A stretch of DNA of 64,000 nucleotides, taken from assembly GCA_965112735.1 (NCBI GenBank), contig OZ218955.1:3844001-3908000 (forward strand), read 5' to 3'. This stretch comes from Phaeosaccion multiseriatum (Eukaryota; Ochrophyta, other classes). The notes beneath the pieces were generated by a model, which ran no database searches, had not been told where the DNA came from, and saw only the letters and a list, made by a program, of their open reading frames with translations. Shown here piece by piece: positions 1 through 12,550 of this stretch (its first letter is position 1; the number at the start of each line of letters is the position of its first letter). Made by a program: the position numbers and the translations under genes.

Positions 1-109
1 AAATTTTTGCTCCCCTCTTTCCTTCCTCCCCTTGTTCACCTCGTCCCCACCCTTTCCTCCCCTCCCTCCCTCCTCCCCTCCCCCCCCCCTCCCCTCCTCC
101 CCTCCTCAC

Positions 110-3100
110 CTTCGTCGCAGCTCGAAGCCGCGTTGAAGTGTTCTCTCGCCGCTCCCAATACCGCCCTCTCCGCCCGCGCCCTCGCATTCGATCCTGTCCC
201 TCCACCTGCCCCGGCCTCGGGCCCTGCCTCTGGTCCTCCTACCCCATTGCCCACCCCTGTGACCCCATCTACCCCCCCCTCTCCCTCCCCCTGCCCCTCT
301 CCCTTCCCCACCCCCTCCCCCTCCGCCTCCCTTGCGCACAGCTCCTCCACCAGTCGGGCAGCAAGGCCGAAGCTGCCCTCCGTCAAGGCCACTTTTAACA
401 ACCGCTCCACCACCCACGCCTCCTCCACCCCGGGGAACACCTTCCTGCGCAGTTCCGCCATCTCCGAATACAGCGTCCACCCCCGGGCCTCCTCCCCCCC
501 CTCCTCCACCCCCTGCCGTACCACCAACTCGTGCGGCTGCCCGGAGCCTCTCAACACCGCCGCCATACCGCTAACACACATACGATCGATAAGCTCCCGG
601 CCAAACTCCGAGAAGCGTTCCACATCCCCTCCCCCTCCCCCTCCCTCTCCATTGGGCCCGCCTCCCCTCTCCAGGAAGGTGGCCAATGGCGGGGACAGTA
701 CGCCCCTCTTGGTGAGCATCTCTGCGGCAGTGAGGTGCCTCTCGAGTGCGTCCAATCGGCTCTGGAACTCCTCCGACGAGTCGCTCTCTGCCCTCCCACA
801 GCAGTTGGTGATACGGCAGCAGTTGCGGTCAGGTCAGGTTAAGGGGCAGGTTAGAAAGGTTCGGTCAGAAAGGTAGATGCAATGGGAGGTAGGAAGGCCG
901 AATGAGAGGTAGACAGACCCAATGAGAGGTAGATAGAACCAGTGAGAGGTAGATACACCAAATGAGAGGTAGACATACCAATGAGAGGAATGAGAGGTAG
1001 ATAGACCCAATGAAAGGTAGACAGATTCACCCAATGAGAGGTAGATAGATTCACCCAATGAGAGGTAGATCCACCCAATGAAAGGTAGACAGATTCACCC
1101 AATGAGAGGTAGATAGATTCACCCAAGGAGAGGTAGATACACCCAATGAGAGGTAGATAGACCCAATGAGAGGTAGATAGATTCACCCAATGAGAGGTAG
1201 ATACACCCAATGCGAGGTAGATAGACCCAATGAGAGGTAGATTCACCCAATGAGAGGTAGATTCACCCAATGAGAGGTAGATACACCCAATGAGAGGTAG
1301 ATAGACCCAATGCGAGGTAGATAGACAAAATGAGGCGCACCTGAGTGGGGGGCGTGCATGGCGGCCCAACTGTCGAGGCGCACAGGCATGCACTCAAGCA
1401 TCTGCCAGCAGCTCTCCAGAGCAAGGCCCGAGGGGGCAAGGGAATCGCGTTCGCCGAAGGAGTAGCAGGCGTCCAGGCAGAGGCCGACGAGGCGTCTTTG
1501 GCTGCAGATGAGGCGGTCTGCTGAGGGGAGGGTGGACTTGGAGGCATTGAGTACGGCGGCGCACAGCTCCAGAGAGAGCGCGCAGGGGTCGTTCTTCACC
1601 TAAGACCGGGGGTGGGGTTGGGTTCGTGTGAGGAGGAGGAGGGGGAGGAGGAGGAGGAGGGGCAGGAGGAGGAGGAGGAGGAGGAGCAGGAGCAGGAGGA
1701 GGAGGAGGAGGAGGAGGAGGGGCAGGAGAAGGGGCAGGAGAGGGAGGAGGAGGAGGAGGAGGAGATAGAGGAGATAGAGGATGGTGCGATGTGTGACTAT
1801 ATCGGTATCGATGTCATGGCACGCGCGCGGGTCTTCGACATGCCGACAACCTTCCCTCTCTCTCACACTCATGCACGCATCCACCCACACTTACGTCCGC
1901 ATGCACGCACGCACCCACGCATGCACGCACTCACTCACCGAGGCACTCCCTCCCTCCCTCTCTCCCCCCCCCCTCCTCCCTCCCGCCTCCCTCCCCCCTT
2001 TCCTCCCTCCCTCCCTCCTCTCTTACCCGCTGCCTTAGAAAGTCGCATAGAAGGTCCTCGAGCCAGTCGTCAGTAGTCTTGGGCTCTATGGCCCACTCCC
2101 CCTGCAGCATACCTCGCACGTGCAGGCGCACATTGGCGACGATCGTACTGGGGCTGCTCTGCTCCAGCACTGAGGAAGGAAGGGAGGAGGGAAGCACGGA
2201 AGCGCACAGGGCACAGAGAGAGAGAGAGAGGGGAGACAGATCGAGAGAGGGAGGGAGGGACGGGGAGAGAAAGTCGGATAGGTGAACGTGTGGGGCATGG
2301 AAAGGGATGCGCCACGTATGCACCACGTATGACCGAACCCATGTCTGTCTACCGGCCTCTCCTCTGGTACGTCACATAAACTGAAACTGAAACTCACCCG
2401 CCAGCACCCTGTCCCTTGAGTCCATCCCGTGCCAGTCCGCCAGGCTGGTGTGTGCAGGCAGCACCCCGGCGTAGACAAGCGAGGACAAGTGCCACAGCAG
2501 GCGGTGTAGCAGCACGAGGCCTTGCCGCATCTCCGTACACTCATCCACTGCCATCTCCCCTCCTCCTCCATCCACCGCCACTCCCCCTCCTCCGCCTCCG
2601 CCTCTCTCCCCTCCCTCCCCATCCACTGCCACCCTCCCACCCGTGCTGTCGTCATCGTCGTTGTCATTGTCCGAGTCCATCCCGTCAAGGTCGTCGTCGA
2701 AGCCCCAGCCTCCGTTCTCGTCCGCCTCCCCTTCACCCTCCCCGCCGCCCCCCTCACCCCCATGCTGCACAGAAGCCGCAGCAGTTGGTGATACAGTAGC
2801 AGCAGTCGTCTCCTCCTCTACCTGCCACACCCGCTCCATCCCGAGCGTGACGAGCTCTAATGCGTGCCTGAGCTGCGCCCCCCTGGAGTCCATCTGCCAG
2901 GCCCGCTCTAAGTACCACTGGGCAAGCGCCTCCCCCGCAGAGCCCTCGAAGCCTGTGGAGGAGGACCCATATGCCTGCGACTGCCCCTGCCCATATGCCT
3001 GTCCCTCACGTATCCAGCGTGTCTCGTCCATGTACTGTGGATGGATCGATCCCCGGGGGGGAGGGCGGGGAAGGGCGGGGGGTTACATAAGATAAGCCAA

Positions 3101-6100
3101 GTTGAGGGGGGGGAGGGGGAGAGGGCGAGGGTCCTGACACCTGACACCCGACACAGCCGACATCTGACACCTGACACGTGACGGCTCTCGTCCTGACACC
3201 TCACATCTGACATGGTCGACATCCTTCCCTTCTCTTACCTTGGCCTCGCCCTGCGCGAGTGAAGCGGTGCCGTCCCCGCCCCCCTGTGGCTCCAGCTGCA
3301 CCCTCCCAAGCTCTTTCCTCCTGCGGGAGCTCTCTTCCCTCACAAAGAACACCGCACAGTGCACGTCACGTCCTCCTCCTCCTCCTCCTCCTCCTGTATC
3401 ACCAACTGCTCCAGCTGCAGCAGGAGGGGGCGGTACACAGGGCAGGAGGTGCGAGTACAGCATGGGCGAGACCACCTCGGGCACGAGTCGCAACAGATGC
3501 AGTCGGGCCGGCAGCACCTCTTGGCCGTGGCGCGTGAGCAGCAGCGGTAGGTGGTGCCGCACGAGCCCCAGGGACGCGAAGGCCTCTGCCAACCGCACCA
3601 GCGACACTCCACCCACGTCCAGGAACGCTGCCTGCCACTCGTCTTCCACTCGGAAACCCTCCTCCTCGTCGTCGTCGTCTTGCCACGACTGCTGTACAAC
3701 CAATTGCTGTGGTTGACCCCCTGTAGCGCCACATTCCTCCCGCGCTTCTTCTCCCTCTCTCTCGACTGCCGCTAAAGAGCTGTAAGCACCCCCATCTTCA
3801 TCATCATCCTCATCATCCTCATCATCCTCATCATCCTCATACTCTCCCGTTCCTTCTCCCCACACACCACCACCACCACCACCTCCTCCTCCTCCTCCTC
3901 CTCCTCCTCGTCGTCGTCGTCCTCCTACACCGCCCCACAGGCCCTTCGACGCCTCCTGTACCACCAACAGCTGCCCCAGCGTCTCCACCCTGTCGGCCGT
4001 CTGGCGCATCACCTTTGCCCGCTCGCTGTACGCCTCCTCCTCCAGGAAGTCCTCGCACCCCTCCTCGAGCTTCTTGGCGCGGCGATACCCTTCCTCCAAA
4101 GCCGCCTGAATACCATCCACATCTTCTCCGCTCCACCCCGCCCGACTCCGCCTCCTCTTCCTCCTCTTCCTCCCCCCGCTAGTAGTGCTGCTATAGTTAC
4201 TGCTGCTGCTCCTCCTCCTCCGGGTGGTCAGTATGGCCTCAGCCTGCCGCAGGACCCACTCGTCATCCCCCACCACGCACAGATGGTCCTTCACGGCCTG
4301 GACAAGGGAAACCCTCAGCGCCCCTCCTGCCCCTCCTTCTCCTACACGCTCCTCATACCCGTAACCGCAATCCCCATATGCCTCCATCACCCTGGACTCC
4401 CAAAGTGTCTTGTGCACCGGCCCCTGGTCGAGTCCGTACCTCTCTGCCAGCCTGAGTGCCTTGTCTGGCCTTCCCTGCCTTAGCCGACGCCGCATGGCCG
4501 CCTCAGCCGTCACCAGCCGCGCCTCTACCAAGCTCACGTCATACGCACTCCCCCCTCCCCCTCCCCCTCCTCCTCCTCCTCCTCCTCCTCCTCGACTCGG
4601 TACCCGACCCCCCTGTAGCTGGAGGGATTCTGTAACGGCGGGCTCTGGCGTCATGATAACCGCTTGCTGCCCGTCGCCCCGACACCACACGGCGCTGTTG
4701 GGTCCGAACACAAGACCCCCAACCCCGAGCAGTGGGTGGCGGGGGGTGGCAGCCATACCTCCTCCTCCTCCTCCTCCTCCTCCTGCTCCTCCGTATCTCG
4801 AAGGCGGGGTGGGAAGTGCATGGAGAAAGGACAGGTACCCCTGCGAGGTCATGACCGCGATGGCGTCGTCGCTCCACCAGCTGAAGGACACAACCTTTTC
4901 ACCACCGCCCCCCCCGTCTGAGCCCACCGTGTTGGTCTCTTGCTCTTGCTCTTCCGCTGTCTGCTGTTCCCCTCGCGTCCTCCTTCGCCGCCGAACCTCC
5001 AGCCACCCCCCTGTCTGCGCTTGCGATGATTGGGAGGATTGGGCCTCCAGACACCCCCCAAGCACGGTAAGCCCGCCGCTCGTGTCCAGCACTGCGAGCA
5101 GGCCGGAGGAGGGTGAGAAGTGCATCTGCACAGGCGCGGAGGCTATAAGCAGACCCGCGTACAGAGCGGCGAGCAGAGGCGGAAGGAGCCCCCCTGGGAC
5201 CTGAAGGAGGGCGGCCATGCGTTACGAGGTAGAGAGATTGCGTGAGTCAATGAGTGAGCGTGAGTGATTGAGTGAGCGTGAGTGAGTGAATGAATGAAGG
5301 AATGAGCGAGTTAATGCGACAGCAAGTCTCTGCCTCGGAATGGTGAAGAGAGTGAGTGAGAGGGAGATAGAGAGAAAGAAAGAGTAGGCGATCCGCAGGC
5401 ATTGTGGAGACCGGTGGGCCGCACTTCCCTTCCCTAACACGTCTGGGGGCCTCCGTCCGTAAGAGTACGTACCTGCTGTGTCTGGTGCGGAGGAGCCGTG
5501 ACGCGCACAGGCGGCCCCCCGGGGAAGTTCCTTCTGTCCAGCTTCTCTAGCCAGGGGCTCCGCGGCAGCATGCGATACAAAGTCACCACATACGACGACT
5601 CGGAGTCCGGCCTCGCCCCCACACTGCCCCCCATGCCCCCTCCCACCGCCAGCAGGCCGCGTCTGTCGTCCACTGCCATCGCGCTCGCACTGTGGTGGGG
5701 CGAAGGGAGAGGGAGGGCACACAGCCGCACGACAGACACAGCAGAAGACCCCGGCGGCGGCAGGGGCTGCTGCTCTCTCTGCTGTTGTACCACCAACTGC
5801 TGAGGGGCCGCTGCCTGCTCCCCCTGTGAGAGGCGGTACCTCTCGAGCTGTCCGCTGAACCTCAGCACCACTACTTCGGTAGCGCCCCCCCACTGGGGAA
5901 GGGTCGCCACCGCCAGATCTGCCACGCCGCCCCCCCTGGAGCGCAGTCGGTCCCCGGGGGCCTCGATTTGGAGCGTCTGCAGATGGGGGCCTGGGCCTTG
6001 ACCCTGACACCAGGTACAGGAAATGGTCACACCCCCGTCCGCGGAGGAGGCCGCCACCACTCGCCCGTCGCTCGAGCTCGCCACCACACAGTGGTTGTGC

Positions 6101-7038
6101 GAGGAGGTCACGCCCGCACCCACACCTGCTGCCCCCTTTGCAGACACGGCCTGCGGCAAGGTGATGGGTCCTCTGGTGCTAATGTGCCGCTGCTGATTGC
6201 CGGGCGGTGGGAGCAGCAGCCGCACACGCGGGCCCTGCGTCCATGCCAAGGAGAGCGAGTCTGAGTCCGATTCCGAGGCCGAGTCAGGAGGTGGTGGTGG
6301 TGATGATGGTGCGTTTCTACCACCACTTCCTCCTTCTCCTCCTCCTCCGCTGAAGGACCAGCGAGGCCGGAACCAGGCCCTGTGGAAGTGCTCCGCTAAG
6401 TGCGGAGGGAGGGCACCGACCCGGCACCACCGCCTTCGCTCGCCGACCGGACCCGGGAGGAGGGAGAGGAGGAAGGAGAAGATGATGGATATGAAGACAG
6501 ACAGCGCATTGCAGTCCACGTAGAGGTACTGCAAGAGGAAGAAGGAGGAAGGGAGCGAAAGAATGGGTGTGGGTGTGTTTGGATTTGAGAGGCGCGAGCG
6601 AAGACCCAGAGAGCTGAGCAACAGGGCTACGAATACGCGCTCCTCTCCTTCGATTATGGCGAAAAAGTGGGAGGCACGTGGGAGCCTTGGATACAGAGGG
6701 CACGGCGGGGTGGCAGACGCCGTACCCTTGCCGTCAGCTCAGCAACGTCCTACCTGGAAGAACAGGGCCGCGTCTTGAACCACCTCTCCTCCTGGCTTCT
6801 CCGTCGCACTACGGCTTGCAGGCTCGGTAGCCTCTCGCCTCAGCGCTAGTGCGTCGTACCAGCCTGCTGCCTGTCGCTGCTCCTCCTCCAGAGCATGGTC
6901 GTACTCCTCAAGGCTCTCTTCCTTCCCTTGTGGGCCCTCTCGACTGGAATCTTCGGTGTCTTCTGCGTGGCTCACAGGCTGCACATCGAACAGATATTGG
7001 ACAGGCTGCTGCTGCAGCAGCAGCTCGTCCTCGTCCAT
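110..7038 (-). CDS. NBAS: NBAS/Sec39-domain ER-Golgi tethering protein, 3' part outside window
   Basis: Seven exons on the minus strand join in frame: 7038-6754, 6528-5473, 5200-3239, 3034-2398, 2169-2027, 1599-1341 and 787-110. The last ends at a good donor and the gene continues beyond position 1. The N-terminal third is beta-propeller-like (segments FSPSSGLLAVLDTSGGLTV and VVSFSWWSDDAIAVMTSQGY). The helical Sec39 part follows, with AMRRRLRQGRPDKALRLAER and, after long Gly/Asp/Glu inserts, AFLDVGGVSLVRLAEAFASL. The last exon has LDALERHLTAAEMLTKRGVL. This order matches NBAS (plant MIP2), which works with the Dsl1/NRZ complex and the ER SNAREs in Golgi-to-ER retrograde transport. In metazoans NBAS also acts in nonsense-mediated decay. 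The protein is swollen by poly-Gly and poly-Glu runs encoded by GGA repeats, so exact exon edges inside exon 3 are less sure. Family assignment is from recognised segments and domain order, not from a search. Confidence 0.82.
880..1335. repeat. Minisatellite in an NBAS intron
   Basis: The intron between 787 and 1341 is almost filled by a tandem array whose core is CCCAATGAGAGGTAGATA, with alternating spacers (ATTCA, ACAG). About 20 slightly different units can be read. It gives long spurious minus-strand open frames, which should be ignored. Confidence 0.9.
1622..1775. repeat. GGA/GAG microsatellite, NBAS intron
   Basis: Purine-rich GGA and GAG repeats with GGGCA interruptions lie in the NBAS intron 1600-2026. 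The rest of this intron is CT-rich and holds CATGCACG and ACTC words. No coding signal is seen. Confidence 0.85.
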
Positions 7039-7392
7039 CGCCTAAGAGGGCCTTCTTACCAACGCCCCCCCAACTGGAGGAAGATCAATTGATATGTATG
7101 TCAGTGAAAAAAAGTCGAGATGATCGATTTTTCGAGGCAGGCAGAGGATGTTTTCAATTTTCAAATCTCTCTTTAGCAAAGCCTTTTAAGACGAGCTTAG
7201 GGCTAAGAGACAACCTCTTTCAGACAGCCGGCAGTGAGGGAAGAGGAGGTACGATTTACACAGGAAGACGCAGGTCCGGAACACGTAGCAACAGGCAGGA
7301 TTGAACCTTAGTAGGGCGAGCACTGAAAGAGCGGAAAGGGAGACCAAGAGAGAGGGAGGGAGAGAGAACACAGCAGGGAGGACAGAGCAAGG
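7039..7392. promoter_or_regulatory. Divergent promoter, NBAS / RPA2
   Basis: A 354-bp gap separates the NBAS start codon (minus) and the RPA2 start codon (plus). It must hold both 5' UTRs and promoters. It is less GC-rich than the flanking exons around 7085-7200. No TATA box could be assigned with confidence. Confidence 0.5.
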
Positions 7393-10248
7393 ATGGATGG
7401 ATACGGGGGAGGGGGGGGCTTCTTTGGCGGCGACAATGCTATGGGCGGCGGTAACTTCGGTGGGAGCCAAGGTAAGGTAGTGAAGGTGTCAAGCAGAAGA
7501 GGAGGTGAAGAGGAGGGGAGAGCAACAGGCGCGGCCCGGGGTACTCACCAGGGTGTAGTAGAGGGCCCATTATTCGCCACTATACATGACTTGGATGTCA
7601 ATGGTGGGGCGGGAATCGCTCCTAGCGGCAGCGGGGCAAAATCTCCAGCCCCCAATCGATGGCCCGACCAGGAACGTGCAGAGTGTAGCAATGAGGGATG
7701 AGCATGAACCGCCTGGACATTCACTTCGCCGCTCAAACCGCTTCCACCCTCGCTCCTCTCTGCTCCTGGATCCCCTCCTGCTTCTGCTCTCTCGCCTCCC
7801 TCCACTCCACCATACCCCATATACTCCGGCACACACACCCGCAGGAGGAGGGGGAGGAGGCTTCAACAACTCTCAGGGAGGAGGCGGCAGCGGCCCCGTG
7901 GACAGAGGTAATGACCGCCCGAACAGGGAGGCCCAGAGCGTCATTCCGCTCACGGTGCGCATGACTCGAGCCGCCAAGCCGCAGCAGTCCGACGGAAAGT
8001 TCATGGTAGACGGCGTGGAGATCTATCAGGTGTGTGTGTGTGCATGTATGTGTGTGTGTGTGCGTGTGTGCATGCGTGTGCGTTTTGGGGGGGGTCCGTG
8101 GGTGGGAGGGAGCGGAACGCATGGGATCGATCTGCCTGGCACCGGTGCGGAAGAGACAGATGTTCGCCTTGGCGGTCTGGCGGCGGTAGGAAGGAGCGCG
8201 TCTTCATGCAGAGGAGAGCATTACCTTCTGTTTCGAGCACGAATCTGTTTCGTAGTGCAGATCTTCACCCCCCCTTGGCACGGAGGGCAGCTTCCTTCTG
8301 AATGGAAGGCCTTCCCTTGGTCTTCCTGTCTCGCTTGCTTCTTGTCCCTATATGCCTCTACTGTGCCCCCTTCCATACGCCTCTAACCCCAGATTGTCAC
8401 TCCCTCCTCATATGCCTCTATCCAACACCCCCGGGGGCTCAGGTGCGCATCATGGGCTTCATCCGTGACCTTGAGGAGAAGTCGACGCGTGCGCAGTACA
8501 CCATCGAGGACAGCACAGGCATCATCGATGCAACCAACTTCATTGATGACTCCTCAGAGTCCGACGCTGACCAAGAGAAGAGGTCAGAGAGAGGGGAGGG
8601 AGGGAAGGAGGGAGGGACGAACAAGAGAGGGAAGAGAAAGAGAGAGAGGGGAGGGAGGGAGGGGAGGGAGGGAGGGAGGGAAGAGCAAGACAGAGGTATG
8701 AACTCTTACTTTTGCTGCGGAAGAATTTGTCCACGTAGGATCGTATGGGTTGGAAGGGGACGGAAGGGAAGGGAAGGGAAGCCTTGGAACGGCGAGTCAA
8801 GGCAATGCAGCAGAGAGCTTGCAGCCACTGTGTCATGAAGTACTTACAGTGACTAACCCCTCCCCCCCCTCCTCCCCCTCCTCCCCCTGCTCCTCGTCGC
8901 TTCGACAACTCTCCCACCGCCCTGCCTCGTAACACCGCCTCGGAATCACCGTGAACGAACGAACGTTCTCACCTTCCCTCCCCCGCCCTTGGGACGACGG
9001 GCCGTTCTCGGAACTTTCTCGGACCGTTCCCTCCGTCCCCAGAGCCCGGCTGACGCAGTTCACTTACGTGCGTATCATCGGCACGCTCCGCTCATACCAA
9101 GACACCACCTCTGTGATGATCCTCAGCATCCAGCCCGTTCAGGACTTCAACGCCCTCACGCACCACTTCCTCGAGTGCATCTACGTGCACCTCGTCAACA
9201 CAAAGGTACGTACGTACGCTTACGTACTGCATGCGGGGAGCTGGGCTGCACAGAGGGCTCCACGCCGCAGTGCTTTACTTGAGTAGGGCCTTGTGTGCTT
9301 TACTTTACTGGTCTGAGTCTCAGTTGGCGACGGACAGTCGTGCCTTTTGTGCCCTTGCTGGCAGTGGATTGGGGCTGGGGTTCGCGGTTTGTAGCAGCAG
9401 CGGTGTGAGGCCCTGAGGCGGAGATGAAGATGGTGTGCTTGAGGACTCTTGGTAGGCCTTGTTGGGAGGGGGGCTGTCTGGGGGCGTCCCAACACTACAA
9501 GGGAGTCCGAGCCTTGGTCGTACCCACGTAGTCCTCTTCTGGCGAAAGCGGAGTACCTGTTCCCAAGTGTGTGGAGCTGCATGTTTATGAACGACTCCCT
9601 CTCTCCTTTTCCTCCCCATCTCTCTCTCCTTCTCTTTTCTCCCGCTCTACCTCCCTCTCTTTCTCCCGCACTCTCTCCTCTCCCTCTCTCTCTTCTCCTG
9701 CACTCTCTGTCTCTCTCTTCTCCCGCACTCTCTCTCTCCTTCTCCCTCTTCCTCTCTGTCTATCTCATGTGTCTCTACCCCTCTGTCTGTCTCGTCAGGG
9801 CCCCCGGAACACCGGCGGAGCTTTCACTGGTGGCGCCAACAACATGGGTGGTGGTATCATTGGTGGCGGCGGGGGAATGGGAGGCGGGATGGGAGGAGGA
9901 AGCTCCGCTGGGATGATGAACGGAGGCAATGGAGGGAGTGAACTGGACCCCAGGCATCAGGTTCGTCAGCTTGCGGATGTTTGGGGGGGGGGCGGGCGGG
10001 AGGGGAAGGTCACCCGGCCCTGGTGCCGCAGCATTCCGCCGCGCCTACGCCCCCCACTCCCACGCTTACCCCTGCTCTTGGGCCCCACTCCCACCGTTGT
10101 CCTCACCCTTACCCCGGCTCTTCGGCCTTGCCAACCCCTCACAACGCTCTCCTCTCCCCTTCTATGCCCTCTGCGGTGTTGTGCGATACTGACGCCTATG
10201 GCCATGTGCCTGTCCATGTCCCCCCCCCCCTTCTCTCTCTCTCTCTCT

Positions 10249-10279
<31 letters not shown>

Positions 10280-10808
10280 CCTCCCTCTCTCTCTGTCTCT
10301 CTTCCTCTCCCTCCCTCTCTCTCTCTCCTTTCCCTCTTCCTCTCCCGCTCTCTCTCTCCCTCTCTCTCTGTGTGTGTGTCTCTCTCTGCCGTTCTCCCTC
10401 CGCAGCAAGTACTGGACGTGTTCTCCCGCCACCAGTCCGACGAGAACGGTGTGCACGTGCAGAGCGTGGCAGCGGAGCTCAAGGGCGACGGTTTCACCTT
10501 TCAGCAAGTGCAGGAGATTGTGCAGGCCCTGTCGTCGGAGGTGAGTGGGCGTTACAGAGGAATAGACACGGGGTAGGCCGACGCTCAGCCGCCTCTTGTC
10601 CCTATCGACTCTATCGAGTGTCTTGGCTGTTTGCTGTTTGAGACGTCTCTCCTTGTTCACCTGGGCCGTGGAGGGTACTTCCCATCCTGCTGCTATGTAC
10701 TACATGGAAACAAACTCGCTCCACTCCTTCCCCTCCCGTCCACACGCGTCACAGGGCCAACTCTACTCCACCATCGACGACAATCACTTCATGACGACGG
10801 GCGGTTAA
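7393..10808 (+). CDS. RPA2: Replication protein A 32-kDa subunit
   Basis: Seven exons: 7393-7471, 7845-8029, 8443-8582, 9043-9205, 9799-9960, 10406-10540 and 10755-10808, giving about 305 aa. The N-terminus is Gly-rich (MDGYGGGGGFFGGDN), like the phosphorylation/flexible region of RPA32. The central OB fold reads SVIPLTVRMTRAAK, FMVDGVEIYQVRIMGFIRDL, YTIEDSTGIIDATNF and YVRIIGTLRSYQDTTSVM. A Gly/Met/Asn-rich linker follows. The C-terminal winged helix reads QQVLDVFSRHQSDENGVHVQ, then FTFQQVQEIVQALSSEGQLY and STIDDNHFMTTGG. RPA32 is the middle subunit of the RPA trimer that coats single-stranded DNA in replication, repair and recombination. All splice junctions keep the frame. The donor of intron 2 lies at the start of a GT run. 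Confidence 0.93.
10225..10400. repeat. (CT)n tract, RPA2 intron 5
   Basis: Long CT/CCCT microsatellite just upstream of the exon at 10406. It serves as an extended polypyrimidine tract before that acceptor. Confidence 0.85.
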
Positions 10809-11265
10809 GCACAAGAGAGGGCCATGCCATTGCTGCTTTGAGCGTTGCAGGCCTTCTCTCGGCGCGACGGTATCATGGGGTGTCTTCCAGTCCAGTGGGT
10901 GCTTCGGAGAAACGGGGCCACAGGGGTCACAGAGACACGCACACACGCACCCACACAATCGAGAGAGAGGGGGGGGGACAAATTGAAGGAGGCAAGAAGG
11001 GAGGAAGGCGCGCGGGGGGGGGGGAGGGGGGGGGCTGACTCCTTAGCGCTGTTCAAACTCGAATGAAGCGATTGTTCATGAAGACTAAATAATTTTTACG
11101 ATTCGTTGGCCCTGTGCGCGGACGATCATTTTCTATGGCTCTCCATCAAGATCAGATATCCGCGTAGGGGCGGGAGGGTGTTCAAGCTCAATCGAGAAGG
11201 GCACATCCATTTGTGAATATTATGGATTCAAAGCTCGCTCACTTTTTTTCGTTCTCTTCTCTTCT
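10809..11265. other. Intergenic stretch ending in a stray copy of LRR-gene 5' flank
   Basis: No gene is seen between the RPA2 stop and the (TCC)n tract. Positions 11205-11245 (CATCCATTTGTGAA, then ATGGATTCAAAGCTCGCTCA) match the 5' flank of both LRR genes (16541-16570 and the complement of about 50975-51010). The copy here carries a TATT insertion. It sits directly beside the breakpoint microsatellite, so it is probably debris from the rearrangement. Confidence 0.7.
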
Positions 11266-11642
11266 CTTCTTCTCCTCCTCCTCCTCCTCCTCCTCCTCCT
11301 CCTCCTCCTCCTCCTCCTCCTCCTCCTCCTCCTCCTCCTCCTCCTCCTCCTCCTCCTCCTCCTCCTCCTCCTCCTCCTCCTCCTCCTCCTCCTCCTCCTC
11401 CTCCTCCTCCTCCTCCTCCTCCTCCTCCTCCTCCTCCTCCTCCTCCTCCTCCTCCTCCTCCTCCTCCTCCTCCTCCTCCTCCTCCTCCTCCTCCTCCTCC
11501 TCCTCCTCCTCCTCCTCCTCCTCCTCCTCCTCCTCCTCCTCCTCCTCCTCCTCCTCCTCCTCCTCCTCCTCCTCCTCCTCCTCCTCCTCCTCCTCCTCCT
11601 CCTCCTCCTCCTCCTCCTCCTCCTCCTCCTCCTCCTCCTCCT
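11266..11642. repeat. (TCC)n microsatellite, about 125 units
   Basis: A perfectly pure TCC/GGA trinucleotide run of about 375 bp. At the equivalent place in the right arm (55791-55806) there are only about five GGA units, inside an exchanger intron. The left arm of the inverted duplication starts exactly at this run. A polypurine/polypyrimidine mirror repeat of this length could adopt triplex structure. Confidence 0.95.
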
Positions 11643-12113
11643 TTTCTGTGCATGAGCGCGCGCGTGAGTGTCTCGTGTCTTCGTTTTCGCAGCGCCCCCC
11701 TCCCCTCACCCCTCCCCTCACCCCTCCCCTCACGCGCTGGCCCAACGTAACGTAGTGTATATATAACCCCCCCGCCCTCCTCTCACCCCCCCACCCACGC
11801 CCCACCCCCCCGCCGCCGTCAGTCGGTGCCTGAGGACCTTGCTGAGTTGTCCCCCGAGGAGCAGCAGCGCGCCATCATTCTGCGCTCTCTGTACCTCATG
11901 CTTGTGGGCACCGCCCTCGTCCTCACCTTCTCAGACCCCATGGTCGACGTACTCGACGAGGTAAGTAGACCTACTCAACTCATTCTGTAGACACACTCGA
12001 AGTACAAAGTTGACCCTACATGTACTTGGAAGAGGGAGCTCACACCTCTATTCTACACACAAACAAACAACGCACTACCACAGCCCGTTGATTCCCCCCC
12101 CCACCATGGTACG

Positions 12114-12197
12114 CATGTATGTATGTATGTATGTATGTATGTATGTATGTATGTATGTATGTATGTATGTATGTATGTATGTATGTATGTATGTATG
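12114..12197. repeat. (TATG)n microsatellite
   Basis: About 20 TATG units just before the exchanger exon at 12206. The right arm has a shorter copy at 55270-55330. Confidence 0.95.
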
Positions 12198-12463
12198 CAC
12201 GACAGATCGGCGAGCGAACCGGTATCAGCTCCTTCTACATCTCCTTCGTGCTGGTAAGTCAAGGAGGACTAAGGGGAGGGCTTGCCGTGGGGTGCCATAC
12301 AATCAATCCTGCATGCATGCAGTCGGGGAGTGAGGGCCGCCTACTGCCGTGGGCTGCCATCGAGAAGGAGAGGAGTGTGAAGGGCCACTGTCCGGCAGGC
12401 AGGCAGGCAGGGGACGGCATGTCCTCTTCTGCATGTGTGCTCTCTGCCTCTGCATGGCGGCCA

Positions 12464-12550
12464 GGCATCAGTGGGAAGCTGTTTGGGCATCAGTGGGAAG
12501 CTGTTTGGGCATCAGTGGGAAGCTGTTTGGGCATCAGTGGGAAGCTCTTT
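12464..12550. repeat. Four copies of a 21-bp unit
   Basis: GCATCAGTGGGAAGCTGTTT plus G is repeated four times in the intron. The right arm (about 54985-55010) has a single copy, so the array expanded or contracted after the arms were made. Confidence 0.9.

Noticed and set aside
851-1393. Tyr/Leu/Ser/His repeat protein on the minus strand
   Set aside because: It is a translation of the NBAS intron minisatellite (LPLIGSIYLSLG repeats).
11213-11805. Long Ser-rich, Gly-rich and Glu-rich frames over the (TCC)n tract
   Set aside because: They are direct translations of a pure trinucleotide repeat with no flanking domain or splice evidence.
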